Source: Collybiopsis luxurians FD-317 M1 (lineage: Eukaryota > Basidiomycota > Agaricomycetes > Agaricales > Omphalotaceae). From it: DNA of 64,000 bases. The translations under genes were made by a program, and so were the position numbers. Positions 1 through 10,692 of this stretch are shown piece by piece (positions within the stretch are counted from its first letter, which is position 1; each line of letters starts with the position of its first letter). Location of the stretch: contig KN834751.1 of NCBI GenBank assembly GCA_000827265.1, forward strand, positions 1,235,123 to 1,299,122. Reading direction: 5' to 3'. The notes beneath the pieces were generated by a model, which did not search any database, was not told the DNA's origin, and saw only the letters and a program-made list of their open reading frames with translations.

Positions 1-455
1 CCTGATAGAAAGATAGCAAATAGGTCTGTGTGTTAGACAGATGTGATAACCAACTATGCCATCGAACCGCGCAAGCACTTTTCACAACATGTTGGATGAG
101 CTACATTCTCTGCAAATACGGTAAGTAGAGTTTCTGAATCACGTCAAAGGGCGTGGTGATGATATGCTTCTGTCTGAAGCTCGGTATGGGAAATACCAAG
201 AATTCTACCTTGTCAGACGGCACGATAAAAAGTCATTTCGCATTAAAAAGGCTGTTAATAAAGCCGCGTATATAACCATGTTGAGCATAACGTAGATGAC
301 GCGCAATTCAAAAAACAGAAAGCCTAGACCTAGGCTGTTAGGATTCAGGATGAAATACAGGGCAGAGGCCATTGCACTAGCTATGAATATAGAATGCGGG
401 TCAACAAAGAAGCGAGACTACGTAGGATACAAAAAACAACGACGCTTGCGCGAAT
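1..455. other. Left edge, no supported gene
   Basis: No gene can be supported here. An open frame on the plus strand at 296-547 overlaps the last exon of the first tandem membrane-protein copy in antisense and has a Lys/Arg-rich composition without a recognisable motif. The homology of the tandem array stops at about position 460, so this stretch lies outside the repeat unit. Confidence 0.5.
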
Positions 456-1376
456 TCAAACATATGAGAAGAAGGGATAAGATAGCGCCACGAGAGTACA
501 GTAAACATGAGATCGACTCGCATAGAGTACCTTTTAGATCTTTTTAGTCTTCCATGCATATGTGAGTGTACTGCCGTTGAATGACATACCTGCTTAGCCT
601 AGAGTGGCCCGGTTTTTCCAATCACGAGCACCGAAGCAGAGCCCACAATTGACGCTCCATTAAGGAGCGCAAATGAGGTTATCAAGCATATGTACGGGCC
701 GCGCAATGTATAGTTGATTATGTCTGGCCTTGGTGGAATTGTGGTAACATATGATGCGCATGGGGTGAGGAGCAAGCCAGCCTAAGCACTATGGGTATGC
801 TGATATGGAAGAACCAAATGAATATATACCATACCACTATACTCATGTTTTTAGCCTGTCGATCGTTTGCTGAGTTTGTTCAGCCCACACGCTCTCGTCG
901 CCCTCTTTTTCAAGTACAATAGCTCCCCAGAGAGGTTCCAGACCGGCATGTCCAAAGGACATGAGGTACAAGACATTGAAAATTAATTTTCCAAGATTAT
1001 TCCAAGGCGACCTCCAGTGTTCCGGCACTCCATGCCGTCGAGGCGCTTCTTGTTGACGAACAATCTTCGTTTTAATGCCGAGCAGTGCCTCATCGTACAT
1101 GGGAGGAATAAAATCCGATAAGTTGGACGAGTTCGTATCGTCATCTCGATATTCAGGCTGTGAGGGATACATTTCTATCTCTTAGCTTGATTAATCGAAT
1201 GTTTTTGAAGAGAAGAAATGAAACACGGACGTACTCGAGTGCATCTCGATATTGGCGGGACGAAAACATTCAGCACTGGGCTGCGGCTCTCTCACTGCTC
1301 CATGAGCCATAGAGTAATGGACTGGAGTGAAATTGTCTTCGTTGCCAGAGATGGGTGAACTTAGTACATCTGTCAT
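456..1376 (-). pseudogene. Tandem membrane-protein copy 1, decayed
   Basis: First of five tandem paralogues of an unrecognised multi-pass membrane protein. The ATG at 1376 aligns with the starts of copies 2 and 4, and the core (YDEALLGIKTKI, GDESVWAEQ, PDMINYTLRGPY) is intact. Three lesions are visible against the paralogues. One base is missing near 846, just after IDRL, which shifts the frame. A TAG at 599-601 replaces the Trp codon of the conserved PHWAKE-type motif. The frame after the last intron stops at 456 after SYPFFSYV, so the final membrane segment present in copies 2-5 is absent. The intron at 531-589 uses a GT donor, whereas the other copies use GC. A pseudogene is the simplest reading; a short transcript cannot be excluded. 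Confidence 0.75.
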
Positions 1377-2539
1377 AGTTATAGATGGAAGAGCAAGGTT
1401 AGAGGTTAATTTGGGCACTGTTTGAGCTGCACCCTTCAAGGTAGCATAAATATAGTTGACCTCATCAGAAGTGATTTGGCCCAGTAGCATCGTGCCGTTA
1501 ATTGCTTCCTGAAGTTGAAAATATTTCCCAAGCATGCTTTACCCTCCTCTAGTATCTATTGTAATATATAAATATGGCACTTATTTGGCACCTGAGATAC
1601 CTACTTATGTTTGCATAATGCTGAGTTAAATGCATATACGCTTACTACTATCATTATCAAGCCGACAAAGACTGTATCGTGAATTAACAAATAGTAACTA
1701 TTGCATACGGTTTGCCCATACTAGCCCATGCCTACAGTGACTTTGTTCTATTATCGGTCAGTTTGTTGATAATCAGTGTCGAGGTGGGATAGCATGAGAA
1801 CCAGAAACAACTGTTATTGTTGATACGTCGAGATTGGCTGGAGGTGTAAGATCATCTGAGCTTTGAAACGCAGAAGCCTGTCAAACTATCATTGAGTGAA
1901 CTTCTCAGTGAACCAAAAATATGATGAAACTGAGGAGAGATTCTCCGAGACTAGAAAGGAACTGTTAGGGAATTCAATGCCAAACTTATGCATGAAGAAG
2001 GAAGCGTAGTACCCGAATTTGGATAATGTCACTCTGTGCCGGCCTCTCGGTTCTCACGAAGGTACCTTGTTTTCTTTTAGTCTGGCAAGGATTGCAATGG
2101 AATTCCCTTCGTCGACACAGACGAACACCGACGATATGGGCATTGTTCTTCAAAGATACTGATAGACTAACTGTGGTACTTCAAGTTCACACCACCTACT
2201 GTAACTACGAATAGGGGAAAAGTTCTGCTTGCCACAGACATTGGGATTCATTTGAGAAATCAGCGACCGATGGGAATCGGAAGAGGCCGAGGCTCAGCGG
2301 CACGTCGGCGATTCAGAAGCAGCTCAATTTATAGTTCCTACTTGGATGCAGCTGTAGTAGAGTGGACACCACAAAGAGAACTCCCATAGAAGCTGGCAAC
2401 AAAGTACTAATGGTAAGGTGTGTGGCAAATTCCAACTGGGCTAAGGCAAAGCTGGTGCAAACACCCGAAATTTAGAGCCCCAACTAGGGATGAGTCGGCT
2501 TATTATAGACGACGTATGAGAACGCAGTTGGATCAGTAG

Positions 2540-3717
2540 CTATACAGAAACCTCCTGTTCTTTCTTCAGATGCAGCTTGGATGTAGCTGTGGCAACAGAC
2601 ACCCCAAAGAGAATAGCTACGGCAATTGGAAAAAAGAGTATAATTGCACATGCCCCCTGGACGGCTCGATCTATTGCACTCCAAACTGCACTTAACAAAC
2701 CTGACTCGGAGAAAAGGGCGAAATCCGTCAGTATACGCTCCCTATATACTTTGGGATAGTAACTTTGCACTTACCAAAGGATAAGATCATGGTTGCAGTT
2801 CCAATTGAAATGAATGGGTATGAGAGCGTCGCAAGAGTACAGTAAACATGGAAACGATTCGCATAGAGCACCTTTTCAACGCTTTAGTCTCGCACACATA
2901 TGTAGATGTAAGATTGCTTGATAACATGCCTCTTTGGCCCAATGCGGCCTGGTTTTTCCGGTTACAAGTACCCATGCAGAGCCCACGATTAACCCCCCAA
3001 TAAGGAGTGCAAATGAACCCAATAAGCATAGGTATGGACCGCGCAATGTATAGTTGATCATATCTGGTCTTGGTGGAAAAGTAGTAATGAATGTCGCGCA
3101 AGAGGTGAGAAGCAAGCCAGCCTAACCACCATGAGTAGGTCAAATTCAAAGAATCGAACGATTATGTGCCATACCACTACATTGATGTTCGTCAACCTAT
3201 CAATTGTTTGCCGAGTTTGTTCAGCCCACACACTCTCGTCGCCCTCTTCTTCGAGGATAATAGCTCCCCAGAGAGGCTCCAGACCGGCATGTCCAAAGGA
3301 CATAAGACACAAGGTATTGAACACAAGTTTGCCGATATTATCCCGAGGTGCACTCCAGTGATCCGGCATTCCATGTCGTCGAAGTGCTTCTTGCTGGCGA
3401 GCGGTCTTTGTTCTAATGCTAAGCAGTGTTTCATCATAGACGGGGGGAGTGAAGTCTGATAATTTTGAGACGGAATATGCATCATCGCTTGGACATGCTG
3501 GCTGTGAGGAATACAATACTGCCTTATAGCTTAATTGGAAGGTTTTTGAAGAGACAAAATGAAATATACACGTACTTGAGCGCATCTCCACATTGGCAGC
3601 CTCCCAAGCAGCTTCGGTGCTAGGCTGAGGCTCTCTCATTGTTCTGGCCATAGGATAATGTATCTGGGTATTACTGCTCTTATTGTCAGAGGTTAATGAG
3701 TGTGGTGCGTCTGGCAT
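2540..3717 (-). CDS. Multi-pass membrane protein, tandem copy 2 (intact)
   Basis: Spliced model of five exons on the minus strand: 3717-3576, 3518-3175, 3121-2930, 2871-2775 and 2700-2540, giving 311 aa with consistent phases. I do not recognise the family. A polar N-terminus (about residues 1-60) is followed by the conserved YDETLLSIRTKTARQQEALR segment, a hydrophobic stretch (LVFNTLCLMSFGHAGLEPLWG) ending in the acidic GDESVWAEQ motif, then four likely membrane segments starting near LLLTSCATFITT, LCLLGSFALLIGG, VYCTLATLSYPFIS and IILFFPIAVAILFG. The first intron is 57 nt and in frame. The intron at 2872-2929 begins with GC, not GT. No signal peptide or enzymatic motif is visible. With copy 4 this is the best-preserved member of the array. 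Function unknown. Confidence 0.7.
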
Positions 3718-4540
3718 GATTGGACAAAAGAGTGACAGTCAAAAGATGGGGGTACCATATGGGCTGCACACCTGGTAGCATAAATATAGTTGTCATCATC
3801 ACAATTGATCTGTTTTAGAAACATCGTGTCAGTGATTGCTTCCTGAGGTTGAGAATATTCCCAAGAATGCTTAACCCTCCGTATACAATTGTCTATGACA
3901 CCTACAACACTCGAGGAGGCATGAATTATGTTTATGAAACTCGAACGCCTATGCGCTCGCTATTATTATCGGCAAGCCGACAAAGACTCAACATACCTGA
4001 AAGCAAAGAGCAAAGAGCAAACCCTATGCCCGCAGATTGGTTCTGTCATCAGTTGATTCGTTGATCAAGCATGGTCATATGAGAATCTAGAGATAGATCG
4101 TTACCCTTGATACGTCTAGACTGGCTGGGATTGAAACACAGAAGCCTGTCAAACTAAACTCCGCAGAGAATTGAACCAAAGGATACTAGTGAAATTAAGC
4201 AGAGGCCGTCCAATTTCCCGTTTTTCGTGTAATTTTCTTTATTCTGCAGTTATATTCCCTATAAGATCCCGGTCTCAGGCCTTAATGCTCATGCCAGAAC
4301 TATTTTGCCATGGGTAATCTCAGTAACTTCAACCTCCGACTGGGAGTAGACTCACTGCATACGACGAGACAATATCACTGCTTGTAACAGAATACTAGGA
4401 AGATTCATGGAGCCATTGCTACATCGATCGAGAATTTGGCACGTCTATGGGTCCACGATATACCGTACTACTATATGCACGCAGACTCGAAAGCTCAACG
4501 GTAAAGTGGTTGGAGTAGGAAATGTAGGTCAGCCAAACAT

Positions 4541-5728
4541 TCAAGCTTCTGTACAGTGCCTTGTAAGTTTCTGTTCCTCCTTTGAATGTAACTTGGAAGT
4601 AGCTGTGGCGACGGACACCCCGAAGATAACAGCCACAGAAATCGGAAAGAAGAGTATTATCACACAGGTCCCCTTGACAGCTTGATCTTCAGAGCTCCAC
4701 ACAGCACTCAACAAACCTAAAAAAAATTAGCCATTTGTTTTCCCTTTAATGCCTCCTTGAGATAAAAAAATTTGGCACGCACCAAAAGATAAAAGCATGG
4801 CTGCAGTCCTACTCGAGATGAAGGGATATGAAAGTGTTGCGAGACTACAGTAAACGTGAAGACGATCGGCATAGAGTACCTTTTGAGAAGATGTATATAG
4901 TTTTGTATGAATGCATTTGCAAACAAACGGCTAGATAACATGCCTTTTTAGCCCAGGATGGTCTGGTTTTTCCAGTCACAAGGTAAGCAGAGCCGCCAAC
5001 AATTAATCCTTCAATGAGGAGTGCAATAGAGGTCATCATGCACAAGTATGGGCCGCGCAGTGTGTAATTTATCATGTCTGACCTTGATGGAAGTGTAGTG
5101 AGAAATGAAGCGCAAGAGGTGAGAAGCAGGCCTGCCTGAGCCGGTACTACGTATGAGTATGCTACATTGTTTGAAGGATTAAATGAATCTCTGATGCTCG
5201 TTAATCTATCAATTGTTTGCTGAATTTGTCCAGCCCACGAACTTTCGTCGCCTGCTTCTTCAAGCATGATAGCTGCCCAGAAAGGATCCAGCCCCACATG
5301 TCCTACAGCCATGAGACACAGGGCGTGGAAAATAACTCTTCCGATTTTTGTTCTAGGCGGCCTCCAGTGTTGCGGCATTTCATGTCGTCGAAGCATTTCT
5401 TGTTGTCGAGCAATTTTTGTTCTGGTACTCAGCAGCGCCTCATCGTACGTTGGAGGAATGAAATTGGGTACATTCGACCCGGGAAGCGAGTGTTCATCTG
5501 GATGTGCGGACGCAAGATTATTTCAGTGGCTTATTAGCAGCTGTTTAAAGAGAGGAAAAGTAGTAGGCACGTACCCGGATGCATCTCGACATTGGCAGCA
5601 CCCAAGGACTCGGTGCTAGATTAGGACTCTCTTATTGGTTTTGCTCCGCGATTCATGAGATAATCTACCATTTGAATGTGTCAACCCAGATGGGACACTG
5701 GGTAAATCCGAATCAATGCATCTGTCAT
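4541..5728 (-). pseudogene. Tandem membrane-protein copy 3, probably decayed
   Basis: Third tandem paralogue. The core from PPTYDEALLSTRTKIARQQ onward and the last exon (4716-4541, ending CTEA) are well preserved. The ATG at 5726-5728 aligns with the starts of copies 1 and 4, but its frame stops after 15 codons. Near 5625 a TAA stands where copies 2 and 4 have sense codons before the conserved AN(V/R)EMH segment. The GT donor that ends the second exon in copies 2, 4 and 5 is missing, and the reading frame simply continues through the former intron (5205-5140), adding residues. The GC-AG intron lies at 4880-4943. Downstream starts such as the ATG at 5396 could make a shortened protein, so loss of function is likely but not proven. 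Confidence 0.6.
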
Positions 5729-6557
5729 GGTATAGATAGAAAAGCAATATAAGCTCTGTATGAGCTGCACAATTACCATAAATGTAATTTTCATCACCAC
5801 GACGCAAGTACTTCCTAGAGCTGAATTTCCCAAGTGCTCAATGACATTCCTTCATTGTACGTAATTCCTCGATGGTACTTCTAGTACGAAGAAGTTATGA
5901 ACAACTCGAGAGACTTATGTTTGCTAAATTGGACCTCACGCACATCACCGACAAACTGACAAGGATCACAATAATGTAGATGAGAAAACAAAGAACAGCT
6001 CGCACATACCACGCCTGCAGATTGGTTCTGGCATCAGTCGATTAATTGATAGTCAATGGCAGCATGAAAACCGTCAAATAACTTGTGACTGTTGATCATC
6101 GATGCGTCGAGATCCCCACAGCGAGAGAACTCCGTAGATAGTCAAACCATCGGCATTTCGTTGGTCCAACGCCAAATTCGAGAAGCGAAGGGTTACCCTC
6201 GTGACCCCAAATTTAGATGATGGTTTCGGTACGTACTCTCAAGTTATCTGCTTTCGTCTGGTAAGGCTTGCAGGATGAGCGGAAGGAAATCATGATATTC
6301 CGACTCGACACTCAATCAAACGCAATTGAACTACATTCAAATTATAACAAAAAGCCAGTGTACAGATCCGAACTTTGAGAATTCGACTGTCACACGGCAA
6401 AGCCCATCGAAGTTTAAACACCTTCCGCCATATCGAATCAAAGGTTTGCTCAACCTTACATAAGTACCACTATACACTCATATCGAAATGAAGAGACAAA
6501 TGAGAAAGTTCCTTTTGCGGCGAAGAAGCTAAACCAAATACAAGCCACTTTCTTACT

Positions 6558-7728
6558 TCAAACAAACTCCTTTCCCTCGTTCAGATGTGATTTGGGCGGA
6601 GCTGTGGCGACGGACACCGCAAAGAGAACAGCTACAGCATTCGGAAGAAAAAGTGTAACCGCACATGCCCCTTGGACGCCTTTGTCGGTGGCACTCCAAA
6701 CTCCACTCAACAAACCTAATTAGAAGGAAAACTAGAACTCAGTGTCTCTTGGGGACGGAGGAAAAAGAATTTGCACTTACCAAAAACCACTAGCATAGTT
6801 GCAGTCGCGATTGAAATGAAGGGATATGAGAGCACTACGAGAGTGCAGTAAACATTAAGACGATTAGCATATAGTACCTTTCGGACGCTTTTAGCTTCCT
6901 ATTCATGCACGCTTATGCAAATGTATTGTTCTATAACATGCCTCTTTAGCCCAAGATGACGTGGTCTTTCCAGCCACAAGGAAAGCAGAACCGCCGACAG
7001 TTAATCCTCCAAGGAGTGCAAACGAGCCCATTAAGCATAGGTATGGGCCGCGCAATGTGAAGTTCATCATATCCGGCCTTGGGGGAAGTGTAGTGAGAAA
7101 TGTCGCACTAGTGGTGAGAAGCAAGCCAGCCTAGAAATTGTGAGTATACGATCAGTGGAAGGACCGAACGAATATGGGCCGTACCATCAAACTGATGTTC
7201 GTTAACCTATCAATTATCTGCCGAATTGTTTCAGCCCACACACTCTCGTCGCCCTCCTCTTCAAGCACGATAGCCGCCCAGACAGCATCCAGGCCCGCAC
7301 GTCCAAAAGCCATGAGACACAAGGCGTTGAAAATGATTCTTCTAATTTTTGCCTTAGGCGGCTTCCAGTGTTGCGGTACTTCATGTCGTCGAAGTGCTTC
7401 TCGCTGGCGAGCTATTTTTGTTCTAATGCTAAGCAGTGCCTCATCGTACCTGGCAGGAATGAACTCAGGCTGTGGTAAATTCAATCCGGGATGTGAAAGT
7501 TCGCTCGAAACTGCCGTTGCAAGATTATTTCAGATGCTGGTCAGAAGCTTTTCAAGAGAGAAAACTTAGCACGCACGTACTTGGGTGCATCTCCCTATTG
7601 GCAGGTCCCTCAAAGGACTCGGAGCTGAGTCGGGGTTCGCTCAATAATACCGCAGTGCGTGCCCTAGGATGATGCGTCGTGAAACTTTTTTCGTCGCCAG
7701 AGGTGGGTGAACGCGAAACTTCTGCCAT
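6558..7728 (-). CDS. Multi-pass membrane protein, tandem copy 4 (intact)
   Basis: Five-exon model: 7728-7581, 7510-7185, 7130-6942, 6877-6781 and 6715-6558, giving 305 aa. All junction phases close and the ATG matches the starts of copies 1 and 2. Order: polar N-terminus, RYDEALLSIRTKIARQREAL, hydrophobic segment IIFNALCLMAFGRAGLDAVW, GDESVWAETIRQ, then four hydrophobic segments starting near LLLTTSATFLTT, LCLMGSFALLGG, VYCTLVVLSYPFIS and VTLFLPNAVAVLFAV. The intron at 6878-6941 has a GC donor (GCATGTTAT) and an AG acceptor, like copies 2, 3 and 5. Family not recognised; an integral membrane location is inferred from hydrophobicity only. Confidence 0.7.
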
Positions 7729-8655
7729 GGTTGAAGATAGAAGCGCAAATGTGGAAGATGTGGGCTTCGTAAGAGTTGCACACTTGGTAGTTTAAATCTG
7801 ATTGTTATTATCACAAGTGTTGTGGTTCAAGATAGCATCGTGCCGTTGATTGTTTCCTGGAGTTGAAAATATGTCCCAAAGATGCTTGAAAGTCGGCTTT
7901 CATATGCCATCCTCCACTGTATTAGCACTCGAAGAGGCATGGACCATTTGAGATATTGATGTCCGCAAAATTCAAACCTCTAAATGCTTGCCCTTGTCAC
8001 CTACAAGTCAGCAAGAACCGTAGCTCAGACGGGGAGGCAAAGGGCAGCTAGCGCATATTATCCCTATAAATTGGTCCGTCATCAGTCGATTCGTTGATAA
8101 TCATTGTCGAAATTAGGTAGCATGAGAAACTAGAGATAAATTTTAGCCATTGTTACGTCGAGACTGACTGGATGGACAAAATTACCTTTGAAACAAAAAA
8201 AAAACTGTCAAAACATCACTAATCCTCGCTTTGTGTGAGCTCAATAGAGAACCGAGATGATCGGCCGCTCATAATTGGGATTTAGAATCGAGAAGCTAAG
8301 CACACCTTAAATTCGGATGACATCGGTATATATAAAAACTGTCAGAGCTACAGACGCATTTTGCCTCGTTCGGTCTTAAGACAGGAAAGGGAGTGGAACG
8401 AAATGCCTCGAACTTCCCGAACTGACCGCTAGATCACACACTGACTATACAATCATGATGAACGAACAGTGGAAACACAGCATCCGCACTCAGAAGCCAA
8501 GCGGCTTGAAAGCGGTCGGAGTTTAGAATACAGGGATCCAGAGGATTCAAACCGGTAAATATTGACTTGAAAAGTTTTCCCAAAGCATATATACCATGGA
8601 ATACCAGTCTAGGATGAGGAAAATTGGGAAATTCTTTCCGCTACAAGAATATCAG

Positions 8656-9627
8656 TCAATTTTCCAAAATGCAAGTAGAATTAGTGACCCTCTTACATGA
8701 AATGACCTGCTGTCCCTCCATCAGCTGAAATTTGTGCAGAGCTGTGGCAATAGACACCCCAAAGAGAGCACCCATGAAAAGTGGAAACAAGAATACAATC
8801 ACAACTGCCCCCTGGATACCTTGGTCGGGGGAGCTCCAAACTGCACTCAGCAAACCTGACATCAGGCCCCTGTCTTCTTCAGTATTCTTTGAAGGATTGA
8901 ATATCCACACACCAAAGGCTAACAACATGGTAGCAACCCCAATCGAGATGAAGGGATACGAGAGGAGAAGAAGAGTACAGTAGATATGAAGATGATCGCA
9001 ATAGAGTACCTTTAAATGCTCTTCAGCTCCAGATGCATATGCAAATTGTCTGTGATAGCATGCCTCTTTAGCCCAATGTGACTTGACTGTTCCAGCCACC
9101 AGGTAAGCAGTGGAGCCCACAATTATTGCTCCAATAAGGAGCGCAAATGAGCCACCTACGCACATGTAGGGACCGCGCAATGTGTAGTTGATCATGTCAG
9201 GCTTTGGAGGAAGTGTGGTGAGAAATGTTGCGCAAGTAGTGAGAAGCAAACCAGCCTAAGCATCGTGACTACGTTGATGGGAGAATCGAACATATCGATG
9301 CCGTACCACTACATTCATACTCGATAATCTTCCAACCAATTGCTGAATTCGTTCAGCCCACACACTTTCATCGCCCTCTTCTTCAAGCTTGATAGCCGTC
9401 CAGGTAGGTTCCATACCCGGGTGTCCCAGTGCCATAAGAGACAAGGCGTTGAAGATGATCCTTCCAATTTTTGAACTGGGTGGCTTCCAGTGTTGCGGCA
9501 TCCCATGTCGTTGAAGGACTGCCCGCTGTCGAGCAAGCTTTGTTTTGATGCCCAGCAATGCCTCATCGTATGTCGGGAGGTCTTTTGAGAACTTTATCAG
9601 AAGCTTTCGGAAATTCGGATTTTCCAA
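8656..9627 (-). CDS. Tandem membrane-protein copy 5, 5' exon missing
   Basis: Core and C-terminal exons are intact: 9627-9307, 9255-9064, 9009-8913 and 8855-8656. The motifs YDEALLGIKTKLARQ, GDESVWAER and PDMINYTLRGPY and the four downstream hydrophobic segments are present. The two 3' introns (9063-9010, 54 nt; 8912-8856, 57 nt) are multiples of three without stops, so the frame from 9249 to 8656 stays open even unspliced. The 5' exon is a problem. The TTG at 9627 follows an acceptor-like CAG, the upstream ATG at 9792 stops after seven codons, and the paralogous N-terminal sequence is not recovered. The C-terminus (VISCKRVTNSTCILEN) also differs from the other copies. It is either a recent pseudogene or a gene with a relocated first exon. 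Confidence 0.5.
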
Positions 9628-10363
9628 CTGCTATACCTTCGGGATTCATGTTACAACCTGCTAGAGCAAAATAGATTTTGTTTCCAGAGGGGGGTGAGCG
9701 CAGTGTACCAATATTGGTGGCAGAAGACTGAAGTTGAAGAATTTAGGATTTGCGTGAACTCCACGTTTCTAGGTGTGGATTAGGTCTGTCATGATCGTAG
9801 AAGTGGAGGTCAGAATCAGCATCGTGCCCAATACGTTGTAGGGTTTAATGCAATGAGTCTTATGTAAAGAAGAATTCCGATACTTCTGCAGCTGACAGTA
9901 TCTCCGAAGACAGGTCGGTGAATTCCGAGAGGGTCCTTCAGATATGTTTATGGAAGTCGGAATGTTAGCTGAAGTTGAGCTGAAGCGTCTCGAGTAAACG
10001 AAAAACTGTTAGCATAGAAAAACTTTATAAATATACCCTTACTCACACGACTTAGGGTTTGTGAGTGCGACCTAAATATGTGCTTTAAGACTTGGTGCTA
10101 GGCTCCCTTGCCGATCATATCTGACAGCCATTTTCGAGTAAAAGTCGTTTTCGGCCCCAGTGGTTGGTGGACTTAATGCCACACTCGTCATGGCAAAAGA
10201 TCAAGCTCCACAGATATGAACTCTAGTGGGATAAGATCTGACATTATCAACGGTCTTTTGACAGACCTCGAAGTACGTACAACTCCTGAAAGACCGACAC
10301 GAACACGTTGAGAATTGTTTATTACTCGGACACGTATTACTGGAACAAATCATGTAGTTGTGC

Positions 10364-10391
10364 CTGCAGATTGGTACTGTCATCAGTCGAT
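10364..10391 (-). promoter_or_regulatory. Fifth copy of array upstream module, in IMPDH 5' region
   Basis: The string starting TGCAGATTGGTACTGTCATC matches the module found about 300-370 bp upstream of the start codons of array units 1-4. Here it lies about 740 bp from the preserved part of unit 5 and only about 300 bp upstream of the IMPDH start codon on the opposite strand. Similarity between units is seen directly; a regulatory role is inferred. Confidence 0.45.
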
Positions 10392-10642
10392 AGAAGATAA
10401 GAATTTGTTGATACGTTTACCGACGAACCTCCTGTACATCAATCCTCGGTGGCAGAAAACTAAAAGGGTGGCGGAGATACAAGTTCCGTCCGAGGACGGG
10501 AAGCCATTCGCTGGGGAATTCAACGCGAGACACGAGAACAACGACTTTACATTTCACCGTCGAGCGTGCAGCGGTAGAAGTCAATGAGCGCTTACTGATC
10601 AGCTTGTAAGATCCGTAATCACGTGACGTATTAGTCAGGGCC

Positions 10643-10650
10643 TTTATAAA
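10643..10650 (+). promoter_or_regulatory. TATA-like element of IMPDH gene
   Basis: TTTATAAA lies 43 bp upstream of the IMPDH ATG, in the sense orientation. The spacing suits a core promoter with a short 5' leader. The assignment rests on motif and position only. Confidence 0.4.
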
Positions 10651-10692
10651 GGATGCGGATGCGGAACAGAAAAATTTGGCTAAAGAGCCCAT

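Larger units (their letters stand above)
456..10391 (-). repeat. Tandem array of five ~2-kb gene units
   Basis: Five units repeat in the same orientation, with core exons at about 1.0, 3.3, 5.3, 7.3 and 9.4 kb. The repeated unit includes more than the coding region. An upstream module of roughly 100 bp, containing versions of GATTGGTTCTGTCATCAG followed by a TTGATACGTCGAGA-like element, recurs at about 1747-1850, 4032-4130, 6017-6120, 8066-8165 and, in part, 10364-10391. Whole gene-plus-promoter duplication by unequal crossing-over is the likely origin. Divergence between units is high enough that the array is not recent. Confidence 0.75.
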
